A DNA stretch of 12,952 nucleotides from JAEUJT01 sp044225205 (GTDB taxonomy: Bacteria; Myxococcota; Myxococcia; Myxococcales; Myxococcaceae). The notes under the pieces were generated by a model. The model made no database searches, was not told where the DNA came from, and saw nothing but the letters and a program-made list of their open reading frames with translations. Numbering within the stretch: the first letter of the stretch is position 1; each line of letters begins with the position of its first letter. Made by a program: the position numbers and the translations under genes. Positions 6,415-12,952 of the stretch are shown here, one piece after another. The stretch is from NCBI GenBank assembly GCA_044225205.1, contig JBGAIY010000223.1, positions 1 through 12,952 of the forward strand, written 5' to 3'.

Positions 6415-7346
6415 GGCGTCGGCCCGAGCAGCACGATTTTGCCAGTCGCGTGACCTTGGGCGGTGGCCTCGAGTGCCTCGCGCCACGACGAAAAGGGCAC
6501 CACCCGGTCGAACACCACGCGCCACTGGCCCGCGGCCACCCAACCGACCATGCGCTCGAGGCGCTGCCCCGTCGCCGCGTGCGTCAACCGCAGCGCTTTC
6601 ACCCCTCTGGCCGCCGCGAGCGCCAGGTCGGGCGGCGTCGTGACCGAAATCAACAACCCGCCTTCGCGCAGCACGCCGAACGACGAAGCTTGGGTCTGGC
6701 CACCGACCGCGTCGAGCACGACGTCGACGTCTTTGACGCGCTGGGTGAAGTCTTCGCGCCGGTAGTCGATGACCTCGTCGGCGCCGAGTTCGCGCACGAG
6801 CGCCAGTTTCTGGGCCGACGCGGTCGCGAGCACCCGAGCCCCGGCGCCCTTCGCGGCCTGCACGGCGAAGGTGCCGACCCCGCCCGCAGCGGCGTGAATG
6901 AGCACCGACCGACCGGGGCCGAGGTGGGCCACGTCTTCAACGGCTTCGACCGCGGTGCCGCCGGCCGTGGGCAACGCCGCCGCCGCCTCGTACGACACCC
7001 CGTCGGGCAACCGCACCGTGAGGCGGCCCTTGGCGACCGCGACCTCGGCGAAGGCCCCTCCGCGTTGGGCGTCGAGCCGGGCCACCACGCGGTCGCCAGG
7101 CGCGAGGTGGGTGACCTGTGCGCCCACCGCCACCACGTCTCCGGCGACGTCGAGCCCCAGCGAATAGGGGAACTGCAAGGGGTACACGTTCTGCCGCTCG
7201 CCGCGCAGCAACCTCACGTCAATGGGGTTGGTGCTCGCCGCGCGCACGCGAAGCACGACTTCGTCGGGGCCACCGGTTGGCACGGGCACTTCGTTCAATT
7301 CGACGTCGGCCAAAGCGCCGTAGCGGTGAATGCGCAGAGCTCTCAT
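6411..7346 (-). CDS. Zinc-independent MDR-family NADP-dependent oxidoreductase, quinone oxidoreductase-like (311 aa)
   Basis: A medium-chain dehydrogenase/reductase. The GroES-like N-terminal domain has AASTNPIDVRLLRGE (37-50) and GLDVAGDVVAVG (64-75). The nucleotide-binding domain has the glycine motif AAAGGVGTFAVQ (152-163). It is followed by LGADEVIDY (188-195) and DVVLDAVGG (208-216), typical of quinone oxidoreductases and related NADPH-dependent enal/enone reductases. There is no structural-zinc Cys cluster, which fits the zinc-free branch. It is cytosolic; the substrate cannot be told. The ATG at 7346 begins the conserved MRALRIHRYG; the open frame continues further upstream only through the intergenic region. 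TATACC lies eight bases before the ATG and no Shine-Dalgarno is seen, so the message may be leaderless. Its stop overlaps the methyltransferase start. Confidence 0.92.
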   Translation of the reverse strand: MRALRIHRYGALADVELNEVPVPTGGPDEVVLRVRAASTNPIDVRLLRGERQNVYPLQFPYSLGLDVAGDVVAVGAQVTHLAPGDRVVARLDAQRGGAFAEVAVAKGRLTVRLPDGVSYEAAAALPTAGGTAVEAVEDVAHLGPGRSVLIHAAAGGVGTFAVQAAKGAGARVLATASAQKLALVRELGADEVIDYRREDFTQRVKDVDVVLDAVGGQTQASSFGVLREGGLLISVTTPPDLALAAARGVKALRLTHAATGQRLERMVGWVAAGQWRVVFDRVVPFSSWREALEATAQGHATGKIVLLGPTP

Positions 7347-7354
7347 CGGCGCAC

Positions 7355-7360
7355 GGTATA
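7355..7360 (-). promoter_or_regulatory. -10-like element for the oxidoreductase-methyltransferase operon
   Basis: The minus strand reads TATACC, eight bases before the ATG at 7346, in the divergent gap. This spacing would give a leaderless transcript. No -35 box is clear. Confidence 0.35.
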
Positions 7361-7450
7361 GCGCGAGTCGCCCCACCGCCCCGCCAAACCCACCTCCACC
7401 TACGTTGAACCGGGGCCGACGTCTTTCTTCGACGCCGAAAGGCGGGCGCG

Positions 7451-7470
7451 TACACTGCGCGTTCGAGGGG
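7451..7470 (+). promoter_or_regulatory. -10-like TACACT and GAGGGG ribosome site for the rightward three-gene operon
   Basis: TACACT at 7451-7456 is identical to the element before the queC operon. TCGACG at 7429-7434 is a weak -35 candidate with a 16-base spacer. GAGGGG at 7465-7470 lies twelve bases before the ATG at 7483. Unlike the other operon leaders, this transcript would carry a short leader with a ribosome site. Confidence 0.45.
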
Positions 7471-7482
7471 AACCCAAGCGAC

Positions 7483-8277
7483 ATGCTGACGCCGACACTA
7501 TTGGTCGCCGCGCTGCTGGCGGCCGACAAACCCAAACTCGCGGTGCTCGACTTTCAAGCGCAGGGCGTGCCCGCCGAGACCGCCCAAGCGCTCACGACCG
7601 CGGCGACCCAAGAATTGTCGCGGCGGGGCTTCTTCGAAATCGTCACCTCAGAAGACATTCGCACCCTGCTCGGCGTCGAGCGGCAGCGCCAGCTCATGGG
7701 CTGTTCAGACGCGGCGACGAGCTGCACGGCCGAATTGGCGGGCGCCATGGGCAGCCGCTTCGTGCTCAGCGGCAACGTCACCAAGCTGGGCAACGCACTG
7801 CAATTGTCGATGCAAATGCTCGACACGGTGAAGGCGCAAACCGTGTCACGCAGCGTGCGGTTGGCGAGCGACGCTCCGACGTTGGCCGGGCAATTGCCGT
7901 GGGCGTTGGCCGAAGCGACCGCGACTCCCGAGCCACCCGCCCCTTCGAAAGCGCTGCCCATTTCGCTCATCAGCGTGGGCGCGGCGTCGGTCGTGGCGGC
8001 GGCGGTGCTGGGCATCAACGCCTTCTCGCGCGACTTCGCCCTGCAAGACGAGCTCGCCCAACCCGACAGCGGCGTCTTCAAACCGACCGCGTTCTACCAA
8101 AACGAAGCGCAGACCATCGGCAAGCTGAAGACGGTGTCGTTGATCGCCCTGCTCGCCGGCGCGGCGGTCGCGACGACCGGGTTCTTTCTCTTTCCTTCTG
8201 ACGGCCGAGGCGGTTCGGTCGCCTTGGTGCCGCTGCCGTCGGGAGCGGCGTTCGCCTGGTCGGGGGTGTTGCCATGA
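7483..8277 (+). CDS. FlgO/CsgG/TolB-N-like envelope protein with two membrane helices (264 aa)
   Basis: The protein opens with a short hydrophobic segment (LLVAALLAA, residues 6-14) that looks like a signal peptide or anchor. Residues 17-105 carry the pattern of the FlgO/CsgG/TolB N-terminal fold: LAVLDFQAQGV, then TAATQELSRRGFFEIVTSEDI, then SRFVLSGNVTKLG. It has a Cys pair, Cys74 and Cys81. Two hydrophobic helices follow at about 160-180 and 216-236, the first preceded by a Pro/Glu/Ala linker (148-157). In Myxococcota such proteins often sit beside surface or secretion genes, but no role is established here. The ATG is chosen for the GAGGGG upstream and because the longer open frame starts inside the divergent promoter. 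The stop overlaps the next start (ATGA), coupling it to the large lipoprotein. The domain resemblance is by motif shape only. Confidence 0.83.
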   Translation: MLTPTLLVAALLAADKPKLAVLDFQAQGVPAETAQALTTAATQELSRRGFFEIVTSEDIRTLLGVERQRQLMGCSDAATSCTAELAGAMGSRFVLSGNVTKLGNALQLSMQMLDTVKAQTVSRSVRLASDAPTLAGQLPWALAEATATPEPPAPSKALPISLISVGAASVVAAAVLGINAFSRDFALQDELAQPDSGVFKPTAFYQNEAQTIGKLKTVSLIALLAGAAVATTGFFLFPSDGRGGSVALVPLPSGAAFAWSGVLP

Positions 8278-10898
8278 GCGCGCTGCGTTGGGGTCTGGCG
8301 GCGTTTGCGTTGGCCTTCGGGGTCAGCGCGTGCACGAGCTTCACCGACGTGACCCAGAAGCGGCCGTATTCGTGCACCTGGCGCGACGCCTGAGTCGACG
8401 AATGCCCCGAGGGCTGGCGCTGCGGTTACGACAACCGCTGCTTCGACCCGAAAACCCCCGTGGGCCTCAAGACGTGCAAGTTTCACGCGGACTGTTTCGA
8501 CGGGTACCGGTGCGATTCGAACAACCAGTGCTTCAACCCGGCCATCGAAGAAGCGCGGGCCTGCGGCGAAACGGCCGACTGCGCGCCGGGGTGGCGGTGC
8601 GGCATCACCAACGTGTGCCAAAACACGAATGACGGCGGCGCTTACCCCTGCCGAGCCGACACCGACTGCGAGCAGGGCTGGCGGTGCGACGTGCTGGCCC
8701 ACGTGTGCGCCGACGTCGACGACACGCTCTTCGGTTCGCCGCAAACCGTCACCGTCAACCACGTTCACCCGTCGGCCGAGCGGCCGGTGCCCATGCAAGT
8801 GGCCGTGGGCCACTTCGTCGACAATGTGCAGAACGGGCCGAAGCTGTTCGCCTCGCTGTACGACGGCGGGGTCGTCGAGCTGTTCGCCCGCGTGCGTGAC
8901 GGCGACGAGCTGCCCGTGGTGCAGACGGTCACCCTGCCCGTGCCTTCGAGCCAGGTGGCCGACCTCGTCGCAGTGAACGACCACGCGTTCGCGCGCACCA
9001 CGTCGGGGCAGGTGTACGTGATCAGCCTCGACGCGGGGGTCATGCTCATCGGCAACAACGTGCGGCGGCTGCGACAGGTCGACCCGGCGCCGACCTCGCT
9101 GAAGATGCTCACGACCTCGCCGGCGATTTTGGCGCTGAATGAAGACTCGACGTACATGCGCCTGAGCGTCGACCTCAACGACGTTCGCTTCGACGGAGGC
9201 CCCTATGACGCCGGGCCCACCGCCACGCCGCCCGTGCTGCTGGACGTGGCGGGCGTCGACAACGAAGTGTACGCGCTGCGCGACTGGGGCGTCTTTCACG
9301 ACCCCAGCGCCGAGCCACTGGGGTGCGGCGTCGAGCTGTTTCCCGCGGAGGCCAGGGTCATCAACTCCGACGGCGGCGTTCGCCAGTGCCAAGACCAAGA
9401 ACCCTGGGGGCCGGTCGTTCGTCTCGACGCGGGGGTGCGCTACCAGTTGTTGGTGACGCGCGCCGGCTCGCTCTACGGCCTGGGCGTGGTGAGCACGTTC
9501 GACGACGGGCACGTGGTGGGCTCGCTCGCCATCACGACGGGCACGGCCTATTCGAACCAGAACCGCACCAGCCGCCCGAGCATTTTGTGCCCCGACTCGT
9601 CGGCGCCGCTGCAGCTGAGCCTGACCATGAGCGCTACGGCGGGCAACGACCCGCTGTCGTTTCTTTCGCGGTGCCGAGCGGTCACGTTCGACGGCGGCTA
9701 CGTGCCGGCGGCCAACTGGGTCGTGACCATCAACGGAGACCGGGTGAAGTTCAATCAACTCAACGGCGACGACCCGGCCCCGTGGCGTCAGGGCATTCGC
9801 GCGCAAACGACGTCGAGCAACCAGCGCGCGCACGCCGGCCGCAACGGCCTCATTTGGTACGCCGACGCCACCAGCGCGGGCGCTCCGTTGTTGGCCCCGC
9901 TCAAGCTCGACCGGCAGCCGGGCGGCATTCTGCGAATCGTGCAGGGCAGCAAGCGGGCCACCGTCGCCCTGACCGACCAGTACATGTATTCGGTGACGCC
10001 CAACGACGGCTTCGTGGTGCAAGGCGACACGGTGGTCGGCAGCGAGACCGCCGACTTCGTGCCGGCCGGCACCGTCGAAGGCAAGCCCAACTGGCAGGTC
10101 ACCCGCCGAGGCATCATCGACTTGGCGAATTTTCCCCTCGGGTCTGACGCGCCCCGCTTCGTCGCCCGAATCGCGGCCGACGACACGGTGTTGTCGGCGC
10201 CGGCCTCGGGCCAGGTGCAGACGTTGCCCGACGGCACCCGCTTGTTGGTCGTCGTGTCGGGTGACCGGTTGCTCACGGCCGACGTCACCGCCACCGAGCC
10301 CAACCCCTACTTCCCCGCCTCGGCCTTGCAGGTGCGGTTGATACCGTCTCCCGGCGTGCGCCTGCGGGGCCTGTCGATTGACCCGATGCCTCGGCAGACC
10401 AGCGACGCGGGCACGTCGATCATCGCGTCGGGGTTCTTGCTGACCGACTCGGCGCTGTTCGCCTTCTCGGCTTCGTCGCCCACGCGGTGGAGCCTTTTGC
10501 CCGTGCCGCTGCCCGAGCAATTCGGCGTGCCGCTGCAGCTGTGGTCAGAAAACGGGCGCGCCCGGCTCGCGTTCGACCGCGGCACGGTGATGACGCTGCC
10601 CGAGCGGGTGCCCATTTCGCCCGACCTGCCTCCTTCGGCCGACGCGGGGCCGGTGGCCGACTTCGCGCGGCTGTGCGGCACGACCTTCGCACTGCGAGCA
10701 GACGGCCTGTACCGGGCCCTGCCCACCGACGGAGGCATCGCCTGGTCGACCATTGCGTTGCCCACGGTGCCGGCCGAAGAGTTGCCCCAAGCTCGCTTCT
10801 ACGAAACGGAGGGCTCGGTGTTCGTCGCCACCACCACGGGTCGGGTCGTCGAGCTGAGCGTCGCTCGAGACGACGGCGGCTCGCCGTACTGCCCGTAG
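8274..10898 (+). CDS. Large cysteine-repeat lipoprotein interrupted by an in-frame TGA at codon 40 (874 codons)
   Basis: The ATG overlaps the upstream stop (ATGA), with GGGGG seven bases upstream, and encodes a lipoprotein signal ending FGVSAC (Cys20). Codon 40 is TGA (8391-8393). The same frame then stays open for 834 sense codons to TAG at 10896-10898. Just after the TGA come four cysteine-rich units with the signature GWRC or GYRC (about residues 34-145), resembling the Dickkopf-N-type repeats often annotated in myxobacterial proteins. The rest (150-874) is a long Val/Asp/Gly-rich, beta-favouring region, possibly a propeller-like fold. The simplest reading is a recent nonsense mutation, making this a pseudogene. 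Alternatives are recoding or readthrough, a base error, or restart at GTG 8460, which would yield an 812-residue protein lacking an export signal. The operon context argues that the full product was exported. Confidence 0.75.
8391..8393 (+). other. In-frame TGA codon within the large lipoprotein gene
   Basis: Reading codon by codon from the ATG at 8274, the 40th codon is TGA, between GCC (Ala) and GTC (Val). It separates the signal peptide and 19 mature residues from the cysteine repeats. One base change from CGA, TGC, TGG or GGA would produce it. No second stop or frame change is seen in the rest of the gene. Confidence 0.9.
8400..8708 (+). repeat. Four tandem cysteine-rich protein repeats
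   Basis: At protein level four units are seen with cysteine spacing C-x5-C-x5-C-x5/6-C. Unit 1 is Cys44-Cys56, with Cys34 as an extra upstream cysteine; unit 2 is Cys68-Cys86, unit 3 Cys97-Cys115 and unit 4 Cys126-Cys145. Each has a Gly-Trp/Tyr-Arg-Cys core. The spacing suggests disulfide-stabilised modules that need the oxidising environment outside the cytoplasm. At DNA level the repeats are diverged. Confidence 0.75.
8411..8446 (+). other. Hairpin shortly downstream of the in-frame TGA
   Basis: GCGGTT (8422-8427) pairs perfectly with AACCGC (8433-8438) around a five-base loop ACGAC. Two further pairs form beyond a T-T mismatch. The stem begins 28 bases after the TGA. The loop lacks the conserved bulge and GU features of bacterial SECIS elements, so it is recorded only as structure. 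Confidence 0.35.
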
Positions 10899-10902
10899 CG
10901 CC

Positions 10903-11871
10903 ATGCCTGCGCTCGCCGACGAGTTCGTGCCCGCGTGGGGCCTTCGCAACGGCCACGCGCAGACCGTGTTCGGTTCGCTGTGGCCCAAGCGGGTGCGCGA
11001 ACTTCGCCGCCGGCGCTTCGAGACGCCCGACGGCGACTTCGTCGATGTCGACGTGCTCGAAAACGACCCGCGTTCTCCGACGGTGCTGTTGGTGCACGGG
11101 CTCGAAGGCTCGTCGGGGTCGAAAGCCATCGTCGAGTTGCTGCACCACCTGGCCGCCCTTGGGTGGAACGCGTGGGCCCTGAACTTGCGGTCGTGTTCGG
11201 GAGAACCCAACCGCCTCGCCGCCTCGTATTCGTCGGGAGACACCCGCGACGTCAGGTGGCTGTTGCCCCAACTGCCCGCGCCCCGAGCGGTGGTCGGCGT
11301 GTCGCTCGGCGGCAGCGTGGTGCTCAACACGCTGGCCGAATGGGGCGAGCGGGCGTTCGACGTCGTCTCGGCCGCGGTCGCCATTTCAACGCCCTACCAA
11401 TTGCGCGCGTGCGCGAGCCGCCTCGACTCGGGGCGTGGGTTCTCACCGGTGTATTTGCGGCACTTTTTGCCGAGCATGAAAGCGAAGGCGCTCGAGAAAG
11501 CGGCGCGTTACCCGAGCGTGCTCGACGCGAGCGCGATTCGCGCGGCTCGCACCATTCGTGACTTCGACCACGTCGTGACCGCGCGCGTGTTCGGTTTTTC
11601 TTCGGCCGAAGACTATTACGAGCGTTCGTCGACCGCGGCGAAGCTCCACGCCGTTCGGGTGCGCACGTTGCTGTTGTCGGCCGAAGACGACGCCCTGGCG
11701 CCCGCGTCGCTGTTGCCGCACGACGTGCTCGACAACCCGGCGCTCGACGTGTTGCGCACTCGGTACGGCGGCCACGTGGGCTTCGTCGAAGGGTCTGTAT
11801 TTCGGCCGCGGTTTTGGGCTGAGGCGCGCGCGGTACGGTGGCTCGCCGGCCAACTGGGTCCGAGGCGGTGA
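10903..11871 (+). CDS. YheT-type alpha/beta hydrolase (322 aa)
   Basis: A cytoplasmic hydrolase of the YheT/ABHD1-3-like group (COG0429). Family marks in order are the N-terminal WGLRNGHAQTVFGSLWP (12-28), the oxyanion region LLVHGLEGSSGS (62-73), NLRSCSGEPNR (94-104), the nucleophile elbow GVSLGG with Ser134, the acid Asp263 in SAEDDALAP, and His291 in GGHVGF. Length matches the family at about 320-340 residues and the triad is intact. Related proteins are esterases or lipid hydrolases, but bacterial YheT has no firmly established substrate. It starts only four bases after the stop of the large lipoprotein and has no Shine-Dalgarno, so its translation probably depends on ribosomes finishing that gene. 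If the TGA there is a true stop, expression of this gene could be reduced by polarity. Confidence 0.93.
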   Translation: MPALADEFVPAWGLRNGHAQTVFGSLWPKRVRELRRRRFETPDGDFVDVDVLENDPRSPTVLLVHGLEGSSGSKAIVELLHHLAALGWNAWALNLRSCSGEPNRLAASYSSGDTRDVRWLLPQLPAPRAVVGVSLGGSVVLNTLAEWGERAFDVVSAAVAISTPYQLRACASRLDSGRGFSPVYLRHFLPSMKAKALEKAARYPSVLDASAIRAARTIRDFDHVVTARVFGFSSAEDYYERSSTAAKLHAVRVRTLLLSAEDDALAPASLLPHDVLDNPALDVLRTRYGGHVGFVEGSVFRPRFWAEARAVRWLAGQLGPRR

Positions 11872-12268
11872 GCTCGACCTCGAACGAGCCTTCAACGAGC
11901 CTCTGGCCCCGTCGACCGTCGCACGAGCAGCGCACCCGACCCGAGCGGCTTCACCGCCGGCCACATGAGCTGCGAGTACTCTTGGTCGACCGTCAGCGCG
12001 AGTACGCGCATCGGGACGGCGACAGTTCCCCAAACGACATGGCGCGAGTCGAATAACTCGGTACCGACGCCGAGGTCGACCTCACGGGCCCCAGCAACAA
12101 CAGGCTGGGCCGCGTCGTGTCCAAATTCGCTGAGCTCGAGAAGGTTTCCTTCGACGACGTCGCGTGACCTCACCTCCCTGCGCCGTCACCGAAAAATCGT
12201 CGAAGTCGATCTGGTACCAACCCAGCAGTGATTGAGAGCCAGATCAGCACGGCAAAGTAGCACGTCGA
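11872..12268. other. Convergent intergenic region without a convincing gene
   Basis: This 397-base gap lies between the ends of two convergent genes. The minus strand is open at 11892-12173 (GTG start, 93 codons), with G/C at about three quarters of third positions overall and more in its second half. It has no recognised family and no well-placed Shine-Dalgarno. A 12-base perfect palindrome GAGGTCGACCTC sits at 12072-12083. The octamer AACGAGCC is repeated at 11883-11890 and 11894-11901. I see no intrinsic terminator with a T-tract for either neighbour. Confidence 0.45.
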
Positions 12269-12952
12269 CTACAACCCGCCTGATTCGTACGACTTCGGCA
12301 CGTCGACCCGAAACTCGAAGTCGAGGTTCTTTCGTTCTTGGCGATTGAGCGACACCTTCCACTTCGCGACGCCGGTTCCTCGGCCGAGTTCGTAACCGGG
12401 CGTCGTCTTTTCGGCGACGGTGACGGCGATGTCGTCGACTTCGGCGACGGGCAATTGGTCGACCACCGCCAAGTCGACTTTGGCCGGGCCGTAGTTCGCC
12501 AGCTCGAAGCGGTACGAATACGTGAATCGCTTCTTGCCTCCGAAGAGGCCCTCGTCGCGTTTGAGTTCGTGCACGACGGTGCGTTTGACCCGAATCGAGT
12601 CGTCGAGGCCGAACGTCAATTCGAACGCGCCTCCCTGGGCGACGCGTTCGAGCTCGTAGCGGCCCAGCAACCCGGTCGGCCCGAAGACGTCGACGCGGCC
12701 CGGCAACACGGGCCACTCGAGCGTATTCGTGAGCTGCGCCACGCGAAACGCGGCGGGCACCAGCCGAGGCGCGGTCAGCAGCTCGAACTTCGCCTTGAGC
12801 GGGGCTTTGCCGACGAACACGCGAGCCGGTGCACCGTCTCCGGCGATGCGGTTCTTTCGCGGCACCTGCAGCTGAACCGAGAGGCCTTGGCTCTGCGCGC
12901 GCACTCCCGAACCGGCGGCGTTGGCCTCTGCGTCGTCACCGGCGCGGAGCCC
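12269..12952 (-). CDS. DUF4139 domain protein, C-terminal part (partial, 227 aa visible)
   Basis: The frame is open to the right edge of the window, so the start lies outside. The visible part matches the C-terminal DUF4139 region of the MuiA-like family: RVFVGKAPLKAKFEL, then FGPTGLLGRYELERVAQGG, LDDSIRVKR, RFTYSYRFELANY, VVDQLPVAE and the final FRVDVPKSYESGGL, whose Gly-Leu ending is typical. Full-length members are about 500-600 residues, with an N-terminal DUF4140 and a coiled coil, and are usually exported. The role is not established; the name mucoidy inhibitor comes from one early report. A GTG at 12904 is inside the domain and is not the real start. It converges on the YheT-type gene. 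Confidence 0.88.
   Translation of the reverse strand, partial: GLRAGDDAEANAAGSGVRAQSQGLSVQLQVPRKNRIAGDGAPARVFVGKAPLKAKFELLTAPRLVPAAFRVAQLTNTLEWPVLPGRVDVFGPTGLLGRYELERVAQGGAFELTFGLDDSIRVKRTVVHELKRDEGLFGGKKRFTYSYRFELANYGPAKVDLAVVDQLPVAEVDDIAVTVAEKTTPGYELGRGTGVAKWKVSLNRQERKNLDFEFRVDVPKSYESGGL

Noticed and set aside
6415..6543. N-terminal extension of the methyltransferase to 221 residues
   Set aside because: It would overlap the oxidoreductase coding region deeply. The GTG at 6414 gives a clean membrane helix and a 4-base stop/start overlap.
8094..10520. Very long (808-codon) open frame on the minus strand
   Set aside because: It lies antisense to the large lipoprotein gene, is extremely Arg/His/Ala-rich with no recognisable motif, and has no ribosome site. 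Long antisense frames are expected opposite GC-rich coding sequence.
11965..12231. 88-codon plus-strand open frame
   Set aside because: Ser/Thr/Pro/Arg-rich composition without motif or ribosome site; it is opposite the slightly more gene-like minus frame.
1..12952. Search for CRISPR arrays, insertion sequences, integrases, rRNA and phage genes
   Set aside because: No regularly spaced repeats, terminal inverted repeats, transposase or integrase motifs, or rRNA-like stretches were seen by eye.

Overview
The window is GC-rich (roughly two thirds by eye) with strong G/C preference at third codon positions. It carries an unusually high share of exported proteins of unknown function, several of them lipoproteins with Asp/Gly/Pro-rich or cysteine-rich stretches. 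Together with orphan housekeeping enzymes this suggests a large-genome Gram-negative bacterium, most likely Myxococcota. That placement is an inference from style and composition; no rRNA or marker gene is present.

Layout. Bases 1-37 hold the first codons of a leftward gene with a good ribosome binding site. After a featureless gap comes a leftward alpha/beta hydrolase (406-1155). It diverges from a tightly overlapped rightward operon (1247-3194): a lipoprotein, queC (7-cyano-7-deazaguanine synthase) and a secreted VanX/DdpX-type D-Ala-D-Ala dipeptidase. That operon ends one base from the stop of a leftward lipoprotein (3196-4110), and a hairpin spans both stops. Further right, still leftward, are an orphan Bug/TctC-type solute-binding protein with no visible signal peptide (4173-5087), two hairpins including a classical intrinsic terminator, a well-expressed-looking lipoprotein (5246-5785), a membrane-anchored methyltransferase (5878-6414) and the MDR-family oxidoreductase that overlaps it (6411-7346).

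A divergent promoter region (7347-7482) separates that block from a rightward three-gene operon (7483-11871). It encodes a FlgO/CsgG/TolB-like envelope protein with two membrane helices, a very large cysteine-repeat lipoprotein, and a YheT-type alpha/beta hydrolase. The large lipoprotein gene has an in-frame TGA at codon 40, just after its signal peptide, followed by 834 open sense codons. This is the most striking feature of the window. After a gap without a convincing gene, the window ends in the C-terminal part of a leftward DUF4139 protein.

How the genes work together. Four gene junctions are 4-base ATGA or GTGA overlaps, which implies translational coupling. Four operon-leading genes lack a Shine-Dalgarno sequence but have a -10-like hexamer 8-10 bases before the start codon, which would give leaderless mRNAs. 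I see no rRNA, convincing tRNA, CRISPR array, insertion sequence or phage gene.
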